From: Bryobacterales bacterium
Lineage (GTDB): Bacteria > Acidobacteriota > Terriglobia > Bryobacterales > Bryobacteraceae
Assembly: GCA_020846745.1 (NCBI GenBank)
Contig: JADLDI010000043.1
Location: 1 to 64,000, forward strand
Length of the DNA stretch: 64,000 nucleotides
Direction of reading: 5' to 3'
The position numbers were made by a program, and so were the translations under genes. Positions 56,919 to 64,000 of the stretch are shown here, piece after piece. Positions within the stretch are counted from its first letter, which is position 1. Each line of letters opens with the position of its first letter. Under the pieces are notes generated by a model. The model made no database searches, had not been told where the DNA came from, and saw only the letters and a list, made by a program, of their open reading frames with translations.

Positions 56919-57350
56919 CTACGGAATCCAGGCGACTAGTTCGATCTCGACGCGCGTTTCTTCGTCGGGAAAGATGCCGCCGAGGGCGGTGCGGGCCGGG
57001 GCATTCTTGGTGAAGTACTCGGCGTAGGCTTTGTTGAAGGCCGGCTTTTCGTTCTTGACGTCGGCTAGGAACGCGGTCACTTTCACGACGTTTTCGAGCG
57101 ACGAACCGAGCGCTTCAAGGTTCGCCTTGTGCGCCTTCATGATCTCGTGGGTTTGCGCGGCGATGTCCTTACCGGCTTTGGTGCCGGTCAGGCCGGAACT
57201 GTAGAACATGTTGCCGAGTTTGACTCCTCCCTTTACATTGGCGCGGCTCGCGGTGGCAGCGGCGGCGGGTGCGGCGGCTGCGGCAGCAGGTACGGCGGCA
57301 GCGGCTGCTGTGAGGCCGGCGGCGAGGAATTTACGGCGTGGATTCTTCAT
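56919..57350 (-). CDS. Exported RidA/YjgF family protein
   Basis: MKNPRRKFLAAGLTAAAAAVP signal, GNMFYSSGLTGTKAGKDIAAQTHEIMKAHKANLEALGSSLENVVKVTAFLADV...PARTALGGIFPDEETRVEIELVAW. Confidence 0.9.
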   Translation of the reverse strand: MKNPRRKFLAAGLTAAAAAVPAAAAAAPAAAATASRANVKGGVKLGNMFYSSGLTGTKAGKDIAAQTHEIMKAHKANLEALGSSLENVVKVTAFLADVKNEKPAFNKAYAEYFTKNAPARTALGGIFPDEETRVEIELVAWIP

Positions 57351-58524
57351 GTGTGGGCTCCTTCTGTGAACGATTGATAATACTCCAGATTGTATATCCG
57401 GCGAGGGGAAAAAGGGCAGCGGCCAGGAAGGCCTGGTTGTAGAGGCGTTGGTCGAAAAGGCGGCCGAACACGGGCATCACCAAAGCGACCAGGGCGCCCC
57501 AGGAACCGGCGCCGATTCCGGCAATCAGTCCGGCGTTGGCCGCGGAGAAAACGCGGGTGGCATAGCTGATAGGCACGATCACGAAACCAGCGGCGGCGAA
57601 CATGGCGAAAAACAGCTGAAACAGCACGATGGGGAAGCTGGCGATTTGGGTGACGGCGGCAAGCGGCAGGCTCAGCAGGGCAGCGACGCCAAAGAGGATA
57701 CGGTAGGCGCGAAGGGGGCGAGGTCCGGAGGCTGTCCGGTCTGTGATCCAGCCCCAAACGAAGTAGCCGACTTCCCAGCCGAGTGGGGGAATCCAGAGGA
57801 CCTTGCCGACGTCGACCTGGGATGCGCCCAGCGCGCGGTTCAAATAGATGGCGGACTGATAGAGGACGAAGGCGAGCGGAAACCCACCTAACGCATAAGA
57901 CGCCATGAAAGCCCAGACTTTGGGATCGCTCCACCGAACGTGCGGCTTGGAGGTGACGGTTTGCTTACGCGTGCGCATATCGGGGCGGCGGCTGACGATA
58001 CTCCACAATCCAAGCCAGAGGAGTCCAATGAATCCGGTGGCGAGGAAAGCGCCGCGCCATCCCCAGGCGGCGGCGATCGGAGTGACGATCAACGGAGTGA
58101 CGACCGCGCCGAGAGATCCGCCGCTATATGACACGGCGATACCGCGGGATTGAAGGTGTCCGGGCAGCGACTGGACGGCCGCACGGAGGCCGCCGGGGAA
58201 GGTTGCGCCCTCACCGAATCCCAAGGCGGCGCGGGCGATGGCGAAATGCCAGAAACCGGTGGCAAAGGCGTGGATGGTGGAGGCTAAGGTCCAGAATGAG
58301 ACAGAGGCGGTCATACCGAGGCGTAGGCCAAACCGGTCGAGCAGCATGCCCCAGACCGGGTTCGCGATCATGTAGGCGATTGAAAAGGCGGAGATGATGT
58401 AGCCGTACTGCTCGACGGAGAGGCCGGTTTCCTTCAGGATGGTCGGCGAAAGGAGGGCGAGCGTATTCCGGTCGACGTAGGAGATGAGCGAGACCAGCAA
58501 CATCGTGAGCGACGGAATCCACAT
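57331..58524 (-). CDS. MFS transporter
   Basis: ISYVDRNTLALLSPTILKETGLS, YIISAFSIAYMIANPVWGMLLDRFGLRLGM, GFGEGATFPGGLRAAVQSLPGHLQSRGIAVSYSGGSLGAVV. Confidence 0.93.
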   Translation of the reverse strand: MWIPSLTMLLVSLISYVDRNTLALLSPTILKETGLSVEQYGYIISAFSIAYMIANPVWGMLLDRFGLRLGMTASVSFWTLASTIHAFATGFWHFAIARAALGFGEGATFPGGLRAAVQSLPGHLQSRGIAVSYSGGSLGAVVTPLIVTPIAAAWGWRGAFLATGFIGLLWLGLWSIVSRRPDMRTRKQTVTSKPHVRWSDPKVWAFMASYALGGFPLAFVLYQSAIYLNRALGASQVDVGKVLWIPPLGWEVGYFVWGWITDRTASGPRPLRAYRILFGVAALLSLPLAAVTQIASFPIVLFQLFFAMFAAAGFVIVPISYATRVFSAANAGLIAGIGAGSWGALVALVMPVFGRLFDQRLYNQAFLAAALFPLAGYTIWSIINRSQKEPTHEESTP

Positions 58525-58572
58525 CAGGACAATGGTAAAGGATACGTCGTTATCGATGGCCGGCGCCGACAG

Positions 58573-60126
58573 CTACTGGCTGGCGGCGATGGAGACCAGA
58601 CCGGGTAGCGATTTCCCCGGCGCTTTGGGAATTTCGAGGCCGGGCATTGGTTTGGCGCGGAAAAGCTTCAGGCACGGCAGGGCCATCCAACGGGCCCAAC
58701 GGTTGGCGCTCTTGCGGCGGGCGCTGTCGGTGGCAATACCGGTGTTGGCGTACATCTGGCGGTAGAGCTTCGAGATGAAGAGAAACGCGAGGCGTGACTT
58801 GATCGACTTGACGCAGTCGGCACGCCGCCAGATCTCTTTGAGCGAGTAGAAGTCGTCCCAAACGATTTGTGTACGGCGGCGGATTTCGTCGGCACTCATG
58901 GTCGGGTGCGGGGTGTAGAGTTTGGGGCGGAGATGACCGGGGATGAGCCAGAACCGTGTGATCGGCACGCCTTCCGATTTCGGCACGTCGTTTTTGAGGC
59001 TCCTCTCCCACTGCTGGAAGTCGACGGTGCCGGGGAACGGGGTCATCATGACGAATTGGGCGAAGGTGAGCCCAGCCTGCTTGGCGAGGTCGGATGTGGC
59101 GGCGAAGGTGTCCTCACGATCGGTTTTCAAGCCGAAGATAAACGATCCGAGCACATGCACACCATGCGTCTTGAAGCGCTGCAGTTGCTCGACAAGGCCT
59201 TCGCCGGAGGAATTGAAGTTCTTGAAGACGGATTTCAGGCCTTCTTCGGTCACCGACTCGACACCTACCAGCGCGCCCTTGATGCGAGCCGCCGCCATCG
59301 CCTTGAGGAACTCGGGATCTTCGGCGGCCTCCATGGTGATCTGCGTGAAGAACACCATGTCTTTCGGGAGCATCGAGAGCCGCTCCATCAACTCGAACCG
59401 CTCGGCGCGGAGGCGCTTCAACTCGGCGAGTCTGGCCTGGTCGTTCTGACGTTCGGCGAGGGCGATATCGGTCAGGGTAACGGGATAGAAATTGTCGTCG
59501 GCCAGGGCAATGAAGCGGTAGCCGAGGCGGCGAAGTTGAACGATCTCGGTGATGACGATGTCGGTGCCGCGCTGGCGGGGCTTCTGGCCGTCGGTCTTCC
59601 AGACAGAACAGAACGAGCAATGTTTCGGGCACCCGCGAACGGTCTGGACCGAGGCCCACATGTAGCCGTTTTCAGGCAAAAGATCCCAGCGTGCGGCAAC
59701 GAAGTCCTCAGAGGCGACGCGCCCACCATCGTATTCCGGTTGGGGTTTGCCGGCGGCACAGTCCGCGATCACTTGAGCCCAAATGGCGTCGCCGTCTCCT
59801 TTGACAACGGCGTGGCCGGCGCCGAGTTCGCGCGCTTCCTCCGGATAGAGCGTGGCATGAATGCCGCCGAACACCACCCAGGCTCCGCGTTCGCGCGCTA
59901 TACGCCCGAGTTCAAGGCCGCGATAGGCATTCGCGGTGTGGATACCGATTCCGACGATATCGCCGGGTTGGATGGTTTGCGGGTCGATGGCGGAGAGCGT
60001 CTCGTCGACAAGGATAGGGTCGCCGTAGTCGGCAGGGGTGGCGGCCGCTAGCACGTAAAGCCAGCGTGGAGTAATGACGCCAACGCCAAAAGCGACATCG
60101 CTGGGGTTGACAAGAAAGATGTTCAA
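58573..60126 (-). CDS. B12-binding-domain radical SAM protein
   Basis: N-terminal cobalamin-binding-like region (VGIGIHTANAYRGLELGRIARERGAWVVFGGIHATLYPEEA), SAM motif RGCPKHCSFCSVWK. Confidence 0.92.
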   Translation of the reverse strand: MNIFLVNPSDVAFGVGVITPRWLYVLAAATPADYGDPILVDETLSAIDPQTIQPGDIVGIGIHTANAYRGLELGRIARERGAWVVFGGIHATLYPEEARELGAGHAVVKGDGDAIWAQVIADCAAGKPQPEYDGGRVASEDFVAARWDLLPENGYMWASVQTVRGCPKHCSFCSVWKTDGQKPRQRGTDIVITEIVQLRRLGYRFIALADDNFYPVTLTDIALAERQNDQARLAELKRLRAERFELMERLSMLPKDMVFFTQITMEAAEDPEFLKAMAAARIKGALVGVESVTEEGLKSVFKNFNSSGEGLVEQLQRFKTHGVHVLGSFIFGLKTDREDTFAATSDLAKQAGLTFAQFVMMTPFPGTVDFQQWERSLKNDVPKSEGVPITRFWLIPGHLRPKLYTPHPTMSADEIRRRTQIVWDDFYSLKEIWRRADCVKSIKSRLAFLFISKLYRQMYANTGIATDSARRKSANRWARWMALPCLKLFRAKPMPGLEIPKAPGKSLPGLVSIAASQ

Positions 60127-60212
60127 CGAAAAGCCTCCAAGTGAAGAGCGGCACGCGAGTCCACGGGCGGACCCTGCTTAGCGATCCTTAATACTAGCAG
60201 ATAAGCGGCAAA

Positions 60213-61133
60213 CTAGTGCGTACCCCGCGAATCTTCGAATAAATGGGAAATGTCGGGGTACCCGTTCATGGCGAGACGGCAGGATGCACCTTCGCCCCAC
60301 CAGCGCGGCGCGTGCCAGGTATAAGGGGGCACATAGACGACGTCACCTTCTTCGGCGATGATGACGCCAACTTTCTCGACGGGATAACGGATCAGGCCTT
60401 TGAGGATGAGCCAGTATTCCGCGCCTTCGGGATGATAGTGACCCTTATTCTTGGGATCGAGCGGCGGCAGCTTGGAGTTATAGCCGTAGATAAAGTTGGC
60501 CGTACCGCGAGCGTCCTCCACGATGTGGATGGTGCCTTTCAACTCACCCTTTTCGAGTTTGCCGGCCACCTCGTCGAACGTGGTGTGCGCTTTGTTTTTG
60601 AAATCGAAACGGCCGATCACGCGGCTGTTGAACTTGACAGGCGTCCAGTCGAAGCCGGGGACCTTCGGAGGCGCCATGTCGGCTTCATAGAGTGTTTTCG
60701 CTTTGGCAATGTTGGTTTCAAAGAAGAGGGCGGGCTTGGGTCCGGTGACCTCGTAGGAGAAGAACGTCTGCATCGGAACTTGAATCATCGACCCTTTGCG
60801 GCCGGCCACCTTGCCGACAGACTCGATATCGAAAGTAACTTCGCCGTCCATAATCACCCACCAGGCGCGCGTATCCGGGTGGAGAGCGCGCTTGACGCCG
60901 GACCCCGGCTTCACCATGACGTATTCGCTGCGAAGGTGGTCGTCGTCGACGATCGTTTCACGCCAGTCGGTTTGTCCGGCATGCTTTTCGAGCAGCGATT
61001 TCAGTTTGGTGTGGGGCTTCATGGGGGTTTTATAGACAGCGGGTTGGCCCTTGGGCGCCCATAAGGTTTGCGACCACAGCAGAGCGGCCGCGCCCAGCAG
61101 GGTAGCGGCGATGAGAAGGAAGTTGCGCAGCAT
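60213..61133 (-). CDS. Exported cupin-domain protein
   Basis: Signal peptide MLRNFLLIAATLLGAAALLWS; cupin region KNKGHYHPEGAEYWLILKGLIRYPVEKVGVIIAEEGDVVYVPPYTWHAPRWWG. Confidence 0.85.
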   Translation of the reverse strand: MLRNFLLIAATLLGAAALLWSQTLWAPKGQPAVYKTPMKPHTKLKSLLEKHAGQTDWRETIVDDDHLRSEYVMVKPGSGVKRALHPDTRAWWVIMDGEVTFDIESVGKVAGRKGSMIQVPMQTFFSYEVTGPKPALFFETNIAKAKTLYEADMAPPKVPGFDWTPVKFNSRVIGRFDFKNKAHTTFDEVAGKLEKGELKGTIHIVEDARGTANFIYGYNSKLPPLDPKNKGHYHPEGAEYWLILKGLIRYPVEKVGVIIAEEGDVVYVPPYTWHAPRWWGEGASCRLAMNGYPDISHLFEDSRGTH

Positions 61134-61136
61134 CGA

Positions 61137-62249
61137 TCAATATCCCTTTTCTTTGTCGACGACGTTTACAAGCGGCAGTCCGGCGGCGTAGCGGCGGACG
61201 TTATCGGCGAAAACGTCGATCAGGCGGACCTGGCGATCGGGCGACCAGCCGGATGTATGGGCCGAAAGGATGACGTTGTCGCAATCGAAAATAGGGTGCC
61301 CGGCGGGGGCGGGTTCTTTGGGGAAGACGTCGAGGCCGGCGCCGGCAATCCAACCCTCTTTCAAGGCCTTGACGAGAGCCATATCATCGAACAGAGCCCC
61401 GCGGGACATGGCGATAAAGTAAGCGGTTTTCTTCATCGAGCGGAATACCTGTTCGTTGAACATGCGCTCAGTTTGCGGAGTGTGCGGCGCGGCGGCAACG
61501 AGAACGTCCACCTGCGGGACCATTTTCATGAGGTAAGCAGGGTCGTGCAGCTCGGCGACATACTCCGGTTTCGGCATCGGCTTGGGATCGATGCCGACGA
61601 TCCGCATATCGAGGCCGTAGTGTGCGCGGCGGGCAATCATCGATCCGATACCGCCCATGCCGACAATGCCCATCGTGCGGCCAACCAACTCGACATGATG
61701 ATCGGACTTGGGCGATCCCACGGGGTTGTTGGTTTTCTTGAGGTAGAACTGCGGCAGGTAATATTTCACCAGGCCGCGCGATAGGGCCAGCAACAAGCCG
61801 ATTGCCGTCTCAGAGATGCCGTGGGCGAACGTACGGGCGTAGTTCGTGATTACGAGAGGACTGGCCTTGATCTTGGGATCCATGCCTTCCATGCCCGCGC
61901 CGCCGGCCTGCATCCACTTCACTTTGGGAGCAAAGTCGAGGTCGGCTCCGGACATGCCGCCGTAGACCACTTCGGCGTCGCGGAGTTCGCGCCGGAACTC
62001 GTCGCGCGTATCGCAGATTTTAATTTCCACGGCCGCGTGCGGCGCCGCACGTTCGACGATCTGCTGCAGCTCGGCGGGATCGAACTTATACATGGTTACG
62101 ATTCGGAGGGGCGCGCCGGCGGGGCGCTGCATGGCGAGTTGCGTGAGGGCGCCGGTTGTCACAGGGGTACGGTCCCCGGCAGCCGCGGCCAGAGGGGCCG
62201 CGCCGGTGGCCGCAAGAATGCTTCGCCGCGTTACCTGGTCTTGAGACAT
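61137..62249 (-). CDS. D-2-hydroxyacid dehydrogenase family protein, Tat-exported
   Basis: MSQDQVTRRSILAATGAAPLAAAAG, VGRTMGIVGMGGIGSMIARRAHYG, VDVLVAAAPHTPQTERMFNEQVFRSMKKTAYFIAMSRGALFDDMALVKAL. Confidence 0.92.
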   Translation of the reverse strand: MSQDQVTRRSILAATGAAPLAAAAGDRTPVTTGALTQLAMQRPAGAPLRIVTMYKFDPAELQQIVERAAPHAAVEIKICDTRDEFRRELRDAEVVYGGMSGADLDFAPKVKWMQAGGAGMEGMDPKIKASPLVITNYARTFAHGISETAIGLLLALSRGLVKYYLPQFYLKKTNNPVGSPKSDHHVELVGRTMGIVGMGGIGSMIARRAHYGLDMRIVGIDPKPMPKPEYVAELHDPAYLMKMVPQVDVLVAAAPHTPQTERMFNEQVFRSMKKTAYFIAMSRGALFDDMALVKALKEGWIAGAGLDVFPKEPAPAGHPIFDCDNVILSAHTSGWSPDRQVRLIDVFADNVRRYAAGLPLVNVVDKEKGY

Positions 62250-62481
62250 GGCTTTTGTTGTATCACATGCTTCGTGCGGGGGGCCGCAATATGCTCTGGT
62301 GAACAATCCGTAACATTTCGGGAGTACGGCGAACTTGTGGCACTTAGGCCGATCGCCTGGCATTTGCGCCGAATATGTAACCACTTATGCAGCCGCCGGG
62401 AGATTTCCGGATGAAATGCCTTCGAATATATAGCTGATGAAGAGAGTTTGTGTTAAGTTCTGAAGTGGCGTAGGGGGTTAA

Positions 62482-63798
62482 ATGGAAAGCAGCAGTCCTG
62501 ACGGGACTGCCCGGAACGATCTGAATACCTGGCAGGAGATCGCAGATTATCTGCGAGTAAGCGTACGTGCCGCGCAGTTGTATGAGAGCAGGAGTGGCTT
62601 GCCGGTTCGCAGGCTAAGTGGTGGTAAGTCGCGGGTTTGGGCTTACAAGGCGGAAATCGACGAATGGAAGCGGGCGTGGGAGGCGCGCGGCCACCAGATC
62701 AGCGAAGAGGATCCGGAGACAAGTAACTTACCGGAAAAAGAGGAAGGCGCCGCCAGTCCCGCGACAAAGCTAAGTCCCACACTGCTCGTCTCGGTTGTTG
62801 CCTTGTCTGTGGTTATTGCGGCGATAGCGTACCTGTACCGTCCACGGCAGCCGTTTCAATTCGGAGTGGAGGAAAGGTCTGTGGTTGCCCGCGACCGCGA
62901 CAATCGTAAACTGTGGCGGCACGGGTTTCCGGAGCCGCTGCAAGTTCCGGCGTACAGCACGAGAGAACAGTGGGTGGAACGTGGAGATCTGGACGCGCGG
63001 CCGGCCACGCTCGAATTTCTGTTCAAGTATGTTCCCTTGAAGTTCCATGAGGGCGCTCATATGGAGCTGTGGGCGTTTACTGAAGACGGACGGGTGAAGT
63101 GGAGATTTGTACCGGGTAAAGTTGTCAGGGCAGGCAGCGAATTTTCTGACCATTACAAAATAGACAGTTTCTCGATCGTTCCCGCAGAAGGAGCTGTCCG
63201 GACTCCCCTGGTTGCGGTTAGTTCGAACCACGCTCATTTCTTCCCGAACCAAACGGCAATAATAGACGGTAATTCGGGATTGTTACTCCGGGAATATTGG
63301 CACTCGGGCTACTTAGGCCACCTGAAGGTATCGGACCTCAATGGGGACCGGGTGCCGGATATCCTGGTGGCCGGAGTGAACGCGGGATACGGGCAGGCCG
63401 CACTAGTAGTACTAAACCCTCTGACGCTGGAAGGGGCTTCGGGGCAACCGGCCGGCAGTTCTTCCCAAATCCACGATCCACGGCCGCCGAGAGAAGAGGC
63501 GGTGGTCCGCTTCCCGCGAACCTGCACAGCCAAATCGGGCGAACCGCATAACCGCGTGAGCGACTTTGTCATACATCCCAGCGGGCTCGACGTGCATGTG
63601 TCGGAGACGCATCGCGACGACGGGCCATCGCTGACGTACACGCTCGACAGGAATTTGAAGCCCGTGCGCGTCGTCGCCTCGGATGCGTTTGTCAGCTATC
63701 ACAGCCAGTTGAGCCGGGACGGAATCCTGAAACATGCGTTCGATCCGCGGGAGGTGGAAGCCCTGCTGGACCAGGTGGCGGTCGAGCGCAAGCCATAA
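62482..63798 (+). CDS. Membrane-anchored HTH protein with extracytoplasmic FG-GAP-like region
   Basis: N-terminal LNTWQEIADYLRVSVRAAQLYESRSGLPVRRLSGGKSRVWAYKAEIDEWKRAWEARG (excisionase/MerR-like), TM TLLVSVVALSVVIAAIAYLY, then VSDLNGDRVPDILVAGVNAG. Confidence 0.8.
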   Translation: MESSSPDGTARNDLNTWQEIADYLRVSVRAAQLYESRSGLPVRRLSGGKSRVWAYKAEIDEWKRAWEARGHQISEEDPETSNLPEKEEGAASPATKLSPTLLVSVVALSVVIAAIAYLYRPRQPFQFGVEERSVVARDRDNRKLWRHGFPEPLQVPAYSTREQWVERGDLDARPATLEFLFKYVPLKFHEGAHMELWAFTEDGRVKWRFVPGKVVRAGSEFSDHYKIDSFSIVPAEGAVRTPLVAVSSNHAHFFPNQTAIIDGNSGLLLREYWHSGYLGHLKVSDLNGDRVPDILVAGVNAGYGQAALVVLNPLTLEGASGQPAGSSSQIHDPRPPREEAVVRFPRTCTAKSGEPHNRVSDFVIHPSGLDVHVSETHRDDGPSLTYTLDRNLKPVRVVASDAFVSYHSQLSRDGILKHAFDPREVEALLDQVAVERKP

Positions 63799-63822
63799 TG
63801 TCCTTCGAAGTACAATTTGAGG

Positions 63823-64000
63823 ATGCGCACTACTCCACTCACGACAGCCGATTTGTGCGGCGTCTTCCCTGTCCCGCCGGTTTGCCGTAATTCGGACGAT
63901 CAGAGGACGATCAACTATGCCGAAACAGGCAAGATCGTGAAGCATATCGCCGCCGGCGGCATCAAGAATTTTCTATATGGCGGCAACGCTTTTCTGTACC
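63823..64000 (+). CDS. Dihydrodipicolinate synthase/DapA-like family protein (3' end outside window)
   Basis: MRTTPLTTADLCGVFPVPPVCRNSDDQRTINYAETGKIVKHIAAGGIKNFLYGGNAFLY. Confidence 0.7.
   Translation, partial: MRTTPLTTADLCGVFPVPPVCRNSDDQRTINYAETGKIVKHIAAGGIKNFLYGGNAFLY

Noticed and set aside
58867-60051. 394-aa plus-strand ORF
   Set aside because: Antisense to the radical SAM gene, which has recognisable catalytic motifs.

Overview
High-GC bacterial chromosome segment, most likely Acidobacteriota (Bryobacterales/Solibacteraceae-like). Lineage is inferred from a Soli_cterm/TIGR03437-type C-terminus on an SBBP protein, PSD1-DUF1553 plus DUF1501 genes, an Oar-like TonB receptor, and M56-GWxTD and PIG-L genes. 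About 50 protein-coding genes are supported. I found no rRNA, tRNA, CRISPR array, prophage or intact transposase. Most genes are ordinary metabolic or secreted-protein genes. Parts that deserve a second look: (1) a divergent cluster of five PIG-L/LmbE-like secreted proteins at 28.1-32.3 kb, three of which have lost the metal-site and catalytic motifs; (2) short dispersed repeats (TTTGCGAAACGAA-type and GAGCCGCGACCG-N2-AGGGAGCG) embedded in and near protein genes, read in different frames, at both ends of the window; (3) an MtaB-like methanol:corrinoid methyltransferase with its three zinc ligands intact but no mtaC/mtaA nearby; (4) a blaI promoter with a perfect inverted repeat in the -35/-10 spacer and an apparently leaderless start; (5) a ppk1-ppk2-ppk2 operon in which one PPK2 has an altered Walker B/lid motif; (6) an intergenic double-hairpin/terminator unit near 49.74 kb. 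All family assignments come from reading motifs in the translated ORFs. No database searches were run.
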